The notes: a model not told the origin generated them from the letters alone. Numbered from the stretch's first letter, positions 42,898-54,600 are shown. The stretch: DNA of 64,000 bases from Gracilaria domingensis (GCA_022539475.1 VCMS01000088.1:62001-126000); one strand, 5' to 3'. Numbers and translations are program-made.

Positions 42898-43110
42898 ATG
42901 GACGCGTGCGCCGCCGCTCCCGACGCGCCGCCGAGCGCGCGCGACCAGCAGCTGCAGCTGCTGCGCGACCTGGCCGTCACGCCCTTCGTGTCCGGCGTCG
43001 TGCAGGGCTTCGTGTCCGTCGCGCTCAAGCACCGCCGCGAGAAGCGCCAGCGCCAGCCGCCCCAGCGCACCGCCGCGCCCGCGCCCGCGCCCGCCGCCGA
43101 TCGCGGCTGA
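42898..43110 (+). CDS. Small hypothetical membrane-type protein, 70 aa
   Basis: The product is MDACAAAPDAPPS, then DQQLQLLRDLAVTPFVSGVV, then a basic stretch KHRREKRQRQ and an Ala/Pro tail. One hydrophobic segment at about 25-43 followed by a basic cluster would suit a small single-span or peripheral membrane protein of mitochondria, but I recognise no family. The start has a good context (GCGCCATGG). Its stop lies seven bases from the stop of an opposing small frame at 43118. Confidence 0.45.
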   Translation: MDACAAAPDAPPSARDQQLQLLRDLAVTPFVSGVVQGFVSVALKHRREKRQRQPPQRTAAPAPAPAADRG

Positions 43111-43117
43111 CAGCGCG

Positions 43118-43288
43118 CTACTGCGCCGCCGGCGCCGCCGGCGCCGCCGGCGCCGCCGGCCGCTTCGCGGCGCGCCGCTTCTGCGCGGTGAGCGCCAGGT
43201 ACGCGCCGGTCCAGCCGGCCGGCAGGACCAGCAGCTCGAGCGCGCGCGCGGCGCGCGCCGCCGTGGAGCAGCCCGCGGCGGACACCAT
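43118..43288 (-). CDS. Small hypothetical protein, 56 aa
   Basis: The frame starts MVSAAGCSTAARAARALELL, contains LPAGWTGAYLALTAQKRR and ends in Ala/Pro repeats from a GCCGCCGGC array. The middle is weakly hydrophobic. No family is recognised. It could be a small organelle protein or a composition artefact. The tail-to-tail arrangement with the 70-aa frame is typical of genes in this block. Confidence 0.3.
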   Translation of the reverse strand: MVSAAGCSTAARAARALELLVLPAGWTGAYLALTAQKRRAAKRPAAPAAPAAPAAQ

Positions 43289-43662
43289 GTCTCCCTCTCT
43301 CTCTCTCTCGCAGCAGCGGCGGCGGCGGCGGCGGCGGGCGGGCGCGGCCGCAGCCAGCTTGCGCTGCGCTTGCATTAAAAAAACGCGCGCGCGCGCGCGC
43401 GCGCTTTGCGCGGGAGCGCGCCAGCGCAGTTGGCGCCTTTTGCCGCGCCGCGCAAACGGCGCTGCATCGCGCCGCGCGAGCGGCCAAAACGCGCCACCGC
43501 CGCCTGGCCAGTGGCCACGTCCGCATCGCGCGCGCGCCGCCCACCCCCGCCCCCCGCGCGCTCCCGCTCCGCCCGCCCGCCCGCCACCCCCGCTTCCCCC
43601 GTCCGCCGCGCTCCCCCCCGCGCCCGCCCCCTTCCCCAGCCACCCCTCCCCAGCCCCCCGCC

Positions 43663-45141
43663 ATGCCCGAGCCGCGCACGCCCGTCAAGCCGTCGCCGCC
43701 GCGCGCGCTCGACTCGCCGCTGTGCGCCGATCCGCTGTTCGCGCCGCCCGCCTTCGCCACGCCGCAGCCGTCGCCGTCCGCGTCGCGCTTCAACCCGGAC
43801 GACCTGCTCGTGTCCCCGCCCCCGCCCGCCTCCACCCCCGATCTGCGCCGCAAGCTCTTCGCCGCCGGCGACGCGCTCTTCGCCAATGCGCCCGCCTCCG
43901 TGCGCCGCCACTCCTCCATCGCCACCTTCTCGCCGCCCCCCGCCGCCGCAGCCGCCGCACCAGTCGCCCCCGCCGCCTCCACCCCCGTCCCCGTCCCCGC
44001 CCCAGCCCCAGCCCCAGCCCCCGCCGTGCTCACCGACGCCGCCGACAAGCCGCTGCCGCAGCGCGCCGCCGCCGCCGCCGCCGCCGCCCAACCTCACACC
44101 CAGCCCGAGCTGCTGCAGATCGAGCCCAAGCCGCCCGTGCCCGCGTCGCCCGCCGCGCCGCAGCAGAGCGACGCGCAGCAGCCGCCGTTGCAGTTCACGG
44201 CCACCAAGTGCAACTGCAAGGCCAGCCGCTGCCTCAAGCTGTACTGCCCTTGTTTCGCGAGCTCCGCCGTGTGCGCGCCCACCTGCACCTGCCAAAACTG
44301 CCAGAACAACCCGCACACCTTCCCGGCCGTCAAGAAGGCGCGCTCCTCCGTGCTGTCCCGCGACCCGCGCGCGTTCGAGCCGCGCGTCAAGGCCGCGCCC
44401 ACCGCCGCCGACATCCACACCAAGGGCTGCAACTGCCGCAAGGGCTGCTCCAAAAAGTACTGCGTGTGCCGCGAGTTGAAGGTCGCCTGCGGACCGCGCT
44501 GCACCTGCTCGGGGCCCAAGGGCTGCCAGAACGGCAAGAACGCGCCCTTCTCCAATTCCGCGTCGCGCCACGCCGCCGTGCGCGCCAAGAAACGCAACCA
44601 CATTGAGCAGCTCACCCCGCCGTCGCCGCTGCATGCCATTGCCACTTCGTTCAGCCCTGGCTTTCCGCCACTGGCCGCGCTTTCGCCGCCTTTGAAACTG
44701 CCGGATGATCCCTTTGATGACCTGCGCGATGTCATCAACGACCACAATGACCCGCTCATATCCCCGGATGCCATCCACACGCGCAACTGCACCTCGTCGC
44801 TGGTTCCGCCCGTCAACCGCCGTATCGCGCTTGATGATGAGTCCTTCCAGGAACACAGTCAGCTTTCGCTCTCTGATCACCCCAAGCCGACCACCATGCT
44901 CGTCGACTCCAATCATTCCAACACCCCGAAGCGCGCGCTCAAGCTCAATGCCATCGACTTGGATTCTTCGCCTACCACAGGCGTCAAACCGGTGACACCT
45001 CCCTCAAAGATTCGCTCTGCCTTCGGCTCATTTCGCAAATCGGACAAGATCGAAAAGTATAGTCGGCCGCGATTGCCGCGCATTCTTCGCGTCAAGATGG
45101 GAACAGGACGTGCTTTGAAGCGGTTCAACAGTATGATATGA
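43663..45141 (+). CDS. CXC (CRC) domain protein, tesmin/TSO1/LIN54 type, 492 aa
   Basis: A sequence-specific DNA-binding factor family linked to cell-cycle gene control (LIN54 in the DREAM/MuvB complex) and to plant TSO1. Two cysteine-rich repeats are clear: CXC1 at about 183-215 (KCNCKASRCLKLYCPCF, CAPTCTCQNC) and CXC2 at about 255-290 (GCNCRKGCSKKYCVCRE, CGPRCTCSGPKGC). They are joined by the conserved RDPRAFEPR linker. The tyrosines that contact DNA in LIN54 (KLYC, KKYC) are present. The N-terminal 175 residues are Pro/Ala-rich and the C-terminal part is Ser-rich and basic. Start ATG at 43663 in CCGCCATGC. Confidence 0.93.
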   Translation: MPEPRTPVKPSPPRALDSPLCADPLFAPPAFATPQPSPSASRFNPDDLLVSPPPPASTPDLRRKLFAAGDALFANAPASVRRHSSIATFSPPPAAAAAAPVAPAASTPVPVPAPAPAPAPAVLTDAADKPLPQRAAAAAAAAQPHTQPELLQIEPKPPVPASPAAPQQSDAQQPPLQFTATKCNCKASRCLKLYCPCFASSAVCAPTCTCQNCQNNPHTFPAVKKARSSVLSRDPRAFEPRVKAAPTAADIHTKGCNCRKGCSKKYCVCRELKVACGPRCTCSGPKGCQNGKNAPFSNSASRHAAVRAKKRNHIEQLTPPSPLHAIATSFSPGFPPLAALSPPLKLPDDPFDDLRDVINDHNDPLISPDAIHTRNCTSSLVPPVNRRIALDDESFQEHSQLSLSDHPKPTTMLVDSNHSNTPKRALKLNAIDLDSSPTTGVKPVTPPSKIRSAFGSFRKSDKIEKYSRPRLPRILRVKMGTGRALKRFNSMI

Positions 45142-48100
45142 TGCGTTCATGTCGTGTACTACTACAACTTCGTTTTTCTTTTTTTTGTAGCAGCTACAGA
45201 CCATGACTCCTTTTTTTGTTTCTTTTTGGAGACGTACATTACGTTTTATGCTGCTATATACCAGGATAGTAGAAGGCTACCATTTTCTGGCGTTCTTTTA
45301 ACGTTCTTCATAACTGCAGCTTTTGTTCACCAGGTCGCGTATATGTGGTTGTTACGCCTGAAACATACCTATCGCTACGCTCCTGCAAGGCAAAAGTCAC
45401 CATCATCATCTTGTTCTCGTCTGTTAGTCTTCAAGTCTCGTGCTTAACAACTGCTGATCCGAAAGCTAAAAAAGCTGTGGAAGGCATACGATTTGATTAA
45501 ATCTCAACTCTTTTCTGTCGTGTGCATAAACCACGAATTTGACCCTATGTGAGTTAATGAACATGTTCACTTCGAGAACTTCACGCCCTTTGGGCGAACG
45601 GCATTGATTATTCCACCGGTGTACGCCGCCCATGTTCAAATGTCATGTAGATAGTGCTGTAATACTAATCAACACGCCAGTGGCGCCATGAAGGATAAAA
45701 GTTCAAAGGTATCCTTATAACACGAGTATGTGTTAACTTTGTTCGAGTACCTTTCACAAGTTACCATCGTCACACTACCATTGGTATATCACGTACCACG
45801 ATGGCATCTGGTACGTGATATATCAATGGTACCCGATAAGGTTGGAAGGATAACTTTTTTACCTTGGCCAGCTGTCAAGCGCATCGTGCAAGAGTCATTG
45901 CAACTTTTCAATCATTGCATGACTACCTTCTGTATATCGTGATGCACCTGGGTCTCTGTCCAAATGACGGTTGGGACGTGTTGCCATTCTCTGGTTTTGC
46001 TTCTTCCTCGACATCATCCTTTCCATCCTACTCGACATACAGAGGGCTAGAATACTTGTGTGCAGCTAGACGAGAGAATTTTAATGACGTGCTGCACGAC
46101 CCAACTCCGCAAGGGCGACCGGCAACCTGATCCGATCGCCTAGACGAGTGTGACGACCTCCCGGAGCCGCCGCGTTCATCTGCAGGTCACCTAAATTGTA
46201 TAATAGAGTTATGCTTCTGATCGACGATCAATTCACCGCCTGGAGTTCGATAATTTTCGTCGGCGTTCCTGTTCTTGTTTCTTCCCTACTCATTTCGTCG
46301 AGGATTAATCCTCATCAGTAAGATCAGGGTTCTACAAAGTCGATACCTCCTATCATGATGATGGTGAATGTGAATATTTAATCCCATGGGTTAATATTCT
46401 CCGACGACGTCGAAGGTGTCGCCTCAGCGATCTGCAGATCGAAGACATATTTAGTATGTCAACCTCCGGCCAGATGCATTGAGCAAGCACATAAGCGGCC
46501 ACCGCTCGGCTGGTAAGCTTAATGAGTACTGTTTCCCGAAGCTGGCGTAACACGTTCGAGTCCTGAAACGGCCACTCCCTCTGGTTTACCATAACAAACA
46601 ACGTTACTGCCACAGCTTACACGCCAGCATTGAACTGCTGCTACTTCCGGGGTGTGTGGCATGCACGGCAGCATGAAAGGCTTGGAGGACTTCTCGTCCG
46701 TCCATGAGGACAAGCAAAGGAGCACGACCGAAATTGAGGTGCACTCTTACAATACCGACAATTCCCCGGGCCTCGCATGAGATAACTATTTGGGAAGAAG
46801 GAGCTGATTCCCATAGAATGCCAGAAATCTCTTGTTCTGCCTCAAATAATATTGAACAGTAGCCGCCTCCGTTACCTCGTTAGTACTTTGGTTGGGTCAG
46901 AAAACTAAGACGATAGTTTGCTCATTTTCTGGAACAATATAACTACAACAGTAACTGGTTTCATTCTCTGATAAGCATTGAAGAGCAGAATCGATCACAG
47001 CAGAACAATTCTTCGACAAACCCATCTGTACGCAGTACCCATTTTTTTCTTTTCATATTCCGGTGATTGCCGCTCGGCGTAATAGCAATCATGCTGGTGT
47101 ATAATGACGTAGTGCCATTGGAATGAATTACAACAAGAAAGGCTACATCGTGCAACAACTTCTTGCTTGCTACTGCTATTTGCAAAATGCAGCGTAGTAG
47201 AAATGAACTTGAGCTGTCAGAACAGATAGAACAGCAATGTCATATTATTCCATTGGAAGTACATTAAGTCCTACTTCTCTTTTGTTCCTTCGTCTTTTAT
47301 CGTACATGTGTCTCAGTACACTCCTGAAAAGGACATAGTATACCACGTTTCTGTCCAAACTTCTATCCTGTAAACGATTTCGACCATTTCAGTCACCTTG
47401 AACAAGATCCTTTCTAAGAATTTTGTACTCCTGCAAAGTTTGCAGTGCAAACTTCATTCGAACAGCAAGCATAGACACTAAGTTCCATGACTGATTGAGA
47501 AAACTTAGCTTGCGTCTGTAGCAGAGTGCTATATTGCGATTTATGTACTGTAACAGCATCATCAGATTCATGAGCTTGAAACTTATCGTTATTTCTCGCT
47601 GTTTCTTCTTGTATCAAGAACTGCACAAAGCGACAATTACCATCGAATTCAAATGTTACCTTCTTTGTTGCTGTTGATCAAATGCAACGTTTCCCAGCTT
47701 CCAACTGCTCCACAAACATTGTATTGTAAGTAGCAATTGAATTCTGACCCGTACAAGCGAGAGGAAAAATAATGATGCCTCAAAGGGTACTGGCCTTTCA
47801 ATGGAGAACGCGTTTCTTTCAACAAAAACGCTGTAAACTGTACTTTAAGCTAGAATACCCATGAATAGAGAAAGAGATTAAACATTTGGTTTTGGATGAA
47901 TCACCTGCCTTTGATTCTGGTCCTGGAAAAAAAGTCGTTCTCTTTCACCATTTGTAAGCGCACAAGCTTGATTACGAGTTAGTGAAAAGAGTTTTGAACA
48001 GTGCATGAACAAAGAGAGAGGTCTGTTAAAGCGCTTGCAGAGTTCCCAATTAAGGCGAGGGAATTGAAAGCTGAGATGATCAATAAAGAGAAAGAAATTT

Positions 48101-48283
48101 ACCTATATATCGTTAGTTGTTGTTTCTTTCTCTGCAGGAAGATCAATAACATGTTGGGCGGGGAGCACTTTCATACGCGAGACGCGAGACGCTAAACCCT
48201 TTCTGGGCGTCCCGAACAAGCAGTGTTCTCCAGAAATCTTAATTGATCGGTTTGCATGTGATCCAAACGAACTGCAATGACTT
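45142..48283. other. Gene-poor AT-richer stretch, one strong hairpin
   Basis: About 3.1 kb with only short frames. A hydrophobic 97-aa frame directly after the CXC gene is 3' UTR-like T-rich sequence. The one clear structure is the inverted repeat at 45776-45831. No RNA gene recognised. Confidence 0.5.
45776..45831. repeat. Inverted repeat, 23-bp arms and 10-nt loop
   Basis: The left arm 45776-45798 ends ATATCACGTACCA. The right arm 45809-45831 starts TGGTACGTGATATA. The arms pair at 22 of 23 positions around a 10-base loop. It could be a MITE core, an RNA hairpin (small-RNA precursor) or a cruciform. Confidence 0.75.
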
Positions 48284-48781
48284 GTGCATAAATCTCAGAA
48301 CCAGAGACATCCTGTTTCCTTGTATGCAGCGCCTCGCTTTCCTCGAAACACTTTTAGAGAGAGAACACTTGGGCCTTATGGGAAGCTCTCTAACTTCTTC
48401 TCTGACGAATGGCTTTCTTGCGGATGTTTTTCTACTTCTTCCATTAGATTAGAGCTGGATTCGTTTAGTGACACCTGTGACAAACGAAGAGGCGATCTCA
48501 GCCCAGGTATATTGTGGCTGAAGACTGCTCTACATAAGATACCTAACGTATGGCACCTACGATACGTTCTGTTTCTGATTGATGCCAAGATATTCGAGCA
48601 GAATTCGTGCCAGTTATTATCCGTAGTTCAACGTCGTCTGTCATACGATAATCGTATTTGTCAAAGGCTAGCTCTCCGGATTGGCTTTGAACAAATCATT
48701 CTAGCGGACATAGGACGGGAACTAACTTTGCGGATATCAAACTTGGATAATTTAAGCATGTACATACTATCTATAATATAG
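48284..48781 (+). CDS. Hypothetical protein, 165 aa, doubtful
   Basis: An open frame with ordinary amino-acid composition: KLSNFFSDEWLSCGCFSTSS, then ILWLKTALHKIPNVWHLRYV, then RLALRIGFEQIILADIGREL. No family is recognised. It may be a real orphan, an exon, or a decayed gene. The surrounding 3 kb has no other gene. Confidence 0.25.
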   Translation: MHKSQNQRHPVSLYAAPRFPRNTFRERTLGPYGKLSNFFSDEWLSCGCFSTSSIRLELDSFSDTCDKRRGDLSPGILWLKTALHKIPNVWHLRYVLFLIDAKIFEQNSCQLLSVVQRRLSYDNRICQRLALRIGFEQIILADIGRELTLRISNLDNLSMYILSII

Positions 48782-49009
48782 TAGACACTCACAGGCAAGC
48801 GCAGCGAAGTGGAGATGAACAAGCATATGTCCGCGGCATGGGATTCGTCATGAGCTGCGTGGTTTCACATTAGAGATGGTTGCGACAATATACTGGCTGA
48901 TGCACTCACATGTATGCCAACAGAAAAGGAAAAACAAAGCGACAACGAGAGCAGTTCATCAAAAGAAATCAAACGCACCAACAACGTGAAAACAGAAAGC
49001 TAGAGTTCG

Positions 49010-49246
49010 TTACCCACCGCCCCCACCTCCGCACCCACCTCCGCCCCCACCACCGCACCCACCACCGCCCCCTCCGCCGCACCCGCCGCCATCGCCACCA
49101 CCGCCACCTCCGCCGCCATCTCCGCCTCCAGTATCTCCATGATGACCCAAAGAACTGAATCCAAAGCCAGAAAAGAACTTGGGCTTTTTGCGGTGCGTCT
49201 GATCCTGCCCGTGGGCGGATGTGCCCTTACTCAGACAGCCGCCCAT
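49010..49246 (-). CDS. Small dual-lipid-anchor-type, Gly/Cys-rich protein, 78 aa
   Basis: I start it at the second ATG (49246) because it gives MGGCLSKGTSAHG. This is the textbook N-myristoylation context (Gly2, Ser6, Lys7) with Cys4 for palmitoylation, as in small G-protein subunits and CBL/SOS3-type proteins. A basic patch THRKKPKFF follows, which would strengthen binding to acidic membranes. The C-terminal 39 residues are almost only glycine with single cysteines spaced about eight apart and a few Asp. No known family is recognised. The poly-Gly tail could be a composition artefact of a GGC-type repeat, but the N-terminus is hard to explain by chance. Confidence 0.5.
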   Translation of the reverse strand: MGGCLSKGTSAHGQDQTHRKKPKFFSGFGFSSLGHHGDTGGGDGGGGGGGGDGGGCGGGGGGGCGGGGGGGCGGGGGG

Positions 49247-49800
49247 CTTGCTGAGCAAAGCTGTGATGCTTCGGCGCAAAAGGGAACAAACGAGTGAGAT
49301 GGCAGACGCGAGCGAAGGCTGATGGGCTGCGCTTCGTTGTTATACACGCTAGGTTTCGACTTGAACGGAGATGTATATCCGAGTCGCTGTCATGGGGGTG
49401 AATGAACGTTGCGAACATTCGTCGTCGTCTATGTGAGTCCAACGCCTGGCCGCACGCTTTTGTGCAACCTTGCAGGTTGCAGTAGTTTCTCACAAAGTGA
49501 ATCGAAATGCAAGGCGACATGCGGCGTTGCCGCGCACGTATTGGCCAAAACACCGACGACAGCACCACACTTTCTTCCCGGCGCGGGATTCGAGAACCTC
49601 TCGTTAACTGTTTCTTCCCAACGGCCATGCTTTCCGTCGTTCAAAATGGGTGCTGTTTATTTCAAAATCTCACCGAATCCCGCGCAGGAAGCCGAGCCCT
49701 GATACGGGCGAGACATACGCCAGAGGAAGGTGAAAGGCCAAGAGACTCGAGTCGGGCAATGTGCAGCACGACTCTGGGGGGAGTGCTCTACCGAAGGTAG
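49247..49800. other. Intergenic stretch, nothing firm
   Basis: Open frames on both strands overlap here without a recognisable domain. It is bounded by the small lipid-anchor gene and the start of the pseudogene copy. Confidence 0.4.
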
Positions 49801-51115
49801 AACAAAAGAAACGAGAGCAGCAATCTCTCGAAGAGCAGCAGCGTCTGCAAACGCAGAAGCACAACGTTCCCCGGGATGCTGAACACGAAAGCCCCACATG
49901 CGAAAAGGGTACTCGCTCAGAGTGCTCAAAGACTCCGAACGAGGTATCCAATCGACGGAATCATGCACCTGGATTCAATACCCGAGGAAAAGACGATGTT
50001 GTCATGTGTGAGACAAACGCGGAAACGAATGAAGCTGAATTCAACAGCAGGTTTTCAGCTGTGCAACGTGAGGTGTTTGATGCCGAAGGTCCGGCTGAAG
50101 TTGAAGAGCGCCCATCCCCTTGTCCAATCCCCATTGAAATCGACTCCGGGATTGGGTTGGAAACTGTCTCTGAACGTCCACAGAGGCAGAGTTCAGGTTC
50201 ACATTGCCTACTAACCGTTTAACGAAGCCTACTCTCGCAGCTAATCTAGTTGAGTCCGGTAATCTTTCGCCTGCAGTTCATCCCAATGACAAGCAAGGCA
50301 CGACCGGATCAAACATCGAGATCTTCAAGGAACCGTTCTCCGTGTCACCAAAACCTGTTCAGGCTGCCTCCAGTATTGATATAGCGCCGTCGGCGCAGGT
50401 TCCCAGAAGAAACGGGAATGAGAGCGCCTGGGATGATTCTAGGAATGTGACCGTGAACGCCAACGTGTCCACTCTGGGGAACGACCAAGGGAACGGCAAG
50501 CTTTCGAGCTCCACAGAACGCCGACTGTCAGGTTCTGCACCGCAAACTGTTGGCATCGATAACAACGAAGTACCCCAACGTAGGGGAAAGGATATTTCTG
50601 TGAATAGAGCGGTCGAGATTGCACTTGAGGCAGATGGCCACGAAAGAATTCGAGAAAGGGCTGCAAGACTTGTAGAAGAAAGACAAGATAGTTGCAATAG
50701 CAAAGAAGGCAGGAAAAATTCGTTACAAGGAACGGTGTGGCAAAGTCCTTCATGAATTTGGGAGGTACACGAAGTACGTTGAAGAAAGTCTGGAGGAGGC
50801 CTTTGCTGTCCTTCGATCCTTGAACATGGGAGGAATGAAGCGCTCCGGTACTTTGAACGCTGCTCATGCTGGTCATGAACACCTTGATCGTGCGCTGGCC
50901 AGAATCACAAGAGCAGAGAGTTCTTGGAGGAGGCGGAGAGGTGGGCGTGGGAAGGACAGGAGTTCCCAGAGCAGCCATTTACGATCCTCCGGAGTTTCCG
51001 AGAAAAGGGGCGTAGCGCATGGGAGGAGATGAGTGAGTGACGTAAGACAGCATTGTTCGAAAGCCCTGAGCCACATGAAGTTGAAGAACATGGAAAGAAG
51101 TTTTTTTGGGCCAAC
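49801..51115 (+). pseudogene. Partial, frameshifted copy of the large RRM-like orphan gene
   Basis: The block is collinear with about 52,675-54,095 of the intact gene downstream, at both DNA and protein level. Examples are EEQQRLQTQKH for EEQQRLTTQKH, SPKPVQA with APSAQVPRRNGNESA in both, and YVEESLEEAFAVLRSLNMGG for RIEESLEEAFGVIGSLDMGG. HEHLDRALARI and FESPEPHEVEEH match later parts. The frame changes near 50,200, 50,690 and 50,930, and the RRM-like N-terminal and the C-terminal part are missing. It lies about 2.9 kb upstream in the same direction, so it is a decayed tandem duplicate of the middle of the gene. Confidence 0.85.
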
Positions 51116-51654
51116 AAGAAGCATGGTGCAGGTCCGAAATCGCCGTTGGAGATGTCCATGAAGACTGTAACCGATAGAATCCCCATACTCTCCCTTCCCA
51201 AGAGACGATTCCGTTCCTTCCCCTGGTATGGAAGTAGCAAATGTGTTTCGGACGCTGAGAAAGCTAGGTGTTTTGCACTGGCAAGCCGTAATCGTCAGTG
51301 AGAAACAAGGACAATATGGCGCGAATGGTATTGCGACCACATGGCTTCGTAGTCGACTGGGGAAGAGTATTACAGAAAATGAGATGGTTATCGACTCGAA
51401 GAACAAAGAAGTTGTGAAATATCCTTGTCTGTCGGTTCTGCGGGTGGATAATGAAGAGGACTTACCGGTCACCGCATCCGCAATAATTAGGTAAGTACTC
51501 GAACTTAGAACTACAATTGTAATCTGGAGTCACGGCGCAGCAACCCTATCTCCATCATCCCCGTGAAGAGAGACAATGAATTCCAAGTTCTGCAACCCGT
51601 CATGCAACCAGAGGGGAGATATAAAGGGTATGCCAACCCCAACGTATCCCATGG
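51116..51654. other. Between pseudogene and parent gene
   Basis: A short frame at 51228-51494 ends at AGGTAAGT, which resembles a 5' splice site, but no partner exon or family could be found. This stretch also holds the presumed promoter of the large orphan gene. Confidence 0.35.
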
Positions 51655-54600
51655 GTGGATTGTCAGTTCCCACGCGCTGCCTGCACAGCGAACAGCGATT
51701 CCATTCGCTATCAACTTGCGCGTTTCTTGCGGCTTTCACCGGTCGCAACAACTCTGCTTTTGCAACCAACAACGTTCGGAACGTCGAGACGGTGTTTTAC
51801 TTCCTCCCTCTCTGTTCTTCATTCTCATCGTAAAGCAATGTCAGGCGGACGCCAGCACGTCTCTAGTTCTGTAAACCATGGGGAACCGGGAGATCCGTCT
51901 GCTGACAACATCGAGCCAGCCTACAACCGAGAAGGGCCTGGAAAAAATGACGATGTTCGAAAGAACAAGGCAACTGAGTTCAATGGTGATCTTGTTTCTC
52001 TGTTCATCAGATCGGTCCCATTGTCTCTTTTCTCCACACGCTCATTGACCCAGCATTTTGAGCGGCTGCGTGTAAATGTGACCAACGTAAGCTTAAGGGG
52101 TTCTACGCAAAGGAACTCTAACCGCCGCACCGCTGTTGTCACATTCAAGTCCGAGGAACAAGCTTCTGTCGCGCACAGAAGGGGGCGCAGATACGATGGA
52201 AAGTATCTGGATGTGCAGTTTTATGAGCCCTACGGGATTCGGAAGCCCAAAGAAAGCCATGAGCTGAGACCGTCAAAGCAGCCAACTGCGAGGGTGCTTT
52301 GTTCCTATGTTCCGAGGAGAATTCGCACAGGCTGGCAAATGAAGCGTGTGTTGGAGAAGTATTCCGACAGCATTTGTCTCGTGGAACTAGCTGAACGCCG
52401 TGTTCCAGGCGGAACGCAGATGATTGCAATCGTTACGTTCTGGAGTGAAATACCGGCGGAAGCAATGGTGAGGCGACAACCTAGGTACGGCAATACGATA
52501 CTTCCCCTTTCGTACTTGGAGGAAGATAAATATGAACCTGATGGTACGACGAGAAAGGTCGAGGCAGGAGAGATTCCAGTGTGCGAAGCCTCTCCTGAGG
52601 AGGTGACGCAAAAGACTGAGCAGGAACGACTGCGGGAAATGGAGCAGCTTCGAAGGGAGATTGCGATTCTTGAAGAAAAGAAACAACAGCAACAATCTCG
52701 CGAAGAGCAACAGCGTTTGACAACGCAGAAGCATACAACCAGCTCTCGAGAACCGCGCGAAAGACTGCAATCTAACGCAGATCAAAGAAAAGCGGATGCA
52801 AGGCTTTTGGAAAGGCCAGATAAGGTTATCGAGCCTGAAGCATGTCAACTTTCCCCGTCTGAAACTATCGACGGAGCGGCTCACCACGCACTCATGGACG
52901 TTTCTCAGGATGCTGAATACGCAAGCCCTACGTGTGAGGAGAGTACACTGAGAACAGAGGACGTTCTCATGCATGAATCAAACGCTGAAACGAATGAAGT
53001 TGAAACCATCAACAGGTCCTCAGCTGAACAATATGAGGTGTTAGATGCCGACGTTCCGGCTAGTGGAGACGGGCACCCATCCCCTGATCCAATCTGCATT
53101 GAAATCGACCCCGGGAATGAATCGGAAGTTGTCTCTGAACGCCCGCAGGGGCGGAGCTCAGGGGAGCTGACGTGGCCTAGTGACTGTATAACGAAGCCTA
53201 TTCTCCCCACTAACCTAGTCGAGTCCGGCCACATTTCGCCTGCAGCTCACCCCAATTACAAGCAGGGCATTGCCGAATCAAACCTCGAGATCTTGAGATC
53301 TGAGGAAGCGTCCTACATATCACCCAAACCTGTTCAGGCTGTCGCCAGTACTGATGTGGCACCGTCGGCGCAGGTTCCCAGACGAAACGGGAACGAAAGT
53401 GCTGCGCGTAGTTCAGGAAATGTGACCGTGAACGCTAATGTGTTCACCTTGGGGAGCAAGGAAGGGATCGGCAAGCCTTTGCGCACAGCAGAACGCCGAC
53501 TGTCAGGTTGTGAACCGCAAGCTGTGGACATCAATGGCAAGGATGTACCGCTGGTGCCCCAACCTAAGGAAAAGGGTATCTCTGCGGATAGAGGAACCGA
53601 GACTGCGATTGAGGCAGATGGTCGCCAATCAATTCCGGAAAGAGCTTCCAGAGTAGCAGAGGAAAGACAGCGTGTAGTTGAAATCGCGAAAAAGGCACGA
53701 CAAATTCGTCACAAAGAACGATGTGACAGAGTTCTTGATGAATTTGCAAGGTACACCAGGCGCATTGAAGAAAGCTTGGAGGAGGCCTTTGGTGTGATTG
53801 GATCCTTGGACATGGGCGGATTGAAGCGCTCCGATGCTTTGAACGTTTGTTATGCTGGGTTTGAACACCTTGATCGTGCTCTGGCCCGAATCAGAAGAGC
53901 AGAAGAGTTCTTGGAGGGGGCGAAGAAGTGGTGGTGGGAAGGACAGGACTTTCCGCAGCAGCCGTTTACGATCCTTCGGAGTTTCCGAGAAACGGGGCGT
54001 CGTGCATGGAAAGAGATGAGTGAGTACCGGAAGACGGCATTGTTGGAAAGCCCTGAACCACCCCAAGTCCGAGAGCATAGAAAGAAGTGGGCCCAGTCTC
54101 TTTTGGCCAAGGACCTCGTGTGTGGTTCGCGATCTGTTGTGCTATCAAGGGATGTTGTCTTGCAACGAAGGCAAGACTTTCAGTTATTAGAGAACCTTCA
54201 AGAAAGTGTCGTAACATATCAAAGTCGTGTTGCGGCTCATGGTTTGGATTTCCAGCTTCAGCGTGTGAGCGACATACTTGTTGAAGTGGCCAATAATGCT
54301 TGGATGGAGGTTTTGGACCAACAGCTTTTACGGAGCCATCATTCCACCAGCAACGAACTCTGTAATGTGATAAGGCTCGTGAACGAGAACTGGCATAGAG
54401 TGGCGAAAAGCGTGTCGGACAATGCGAGAATATGGCCGACGGAATTTGCACGTCATAGAGTCCATTTCGTTCGAGTTGGCGCCGAGCTAATTCGGAGAAT
54501 GCGGCTTCCTATACCGTCCGAGAACGATGAGCACAGTTGTGCAAGATATCTGCGTCTACTTTGCACCTCCGCCGGTATAGCGTTTCCCAGGATCCAACGT

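Noticed and set aside
42753-44606. 617-aa Arg-rich frame overlapping the CXC gene and antisense frames beside it
   Set aside because: Composition artefact; the CXC repeats fix the true frame.
45154-45447. 97-aa hydrophobic frame after the CXC gene
   Set aside because: T-rich 3' UTR-like sequence gives Phe/Leu-rich translation; no start context or family.
45700-45880. Larger transposon around the 23-bp hairpin
   Set aside because: Outer words resemble each other inversely (AAGGTATCC and GGATAAC), but too weakly to define ends or a target duplication.
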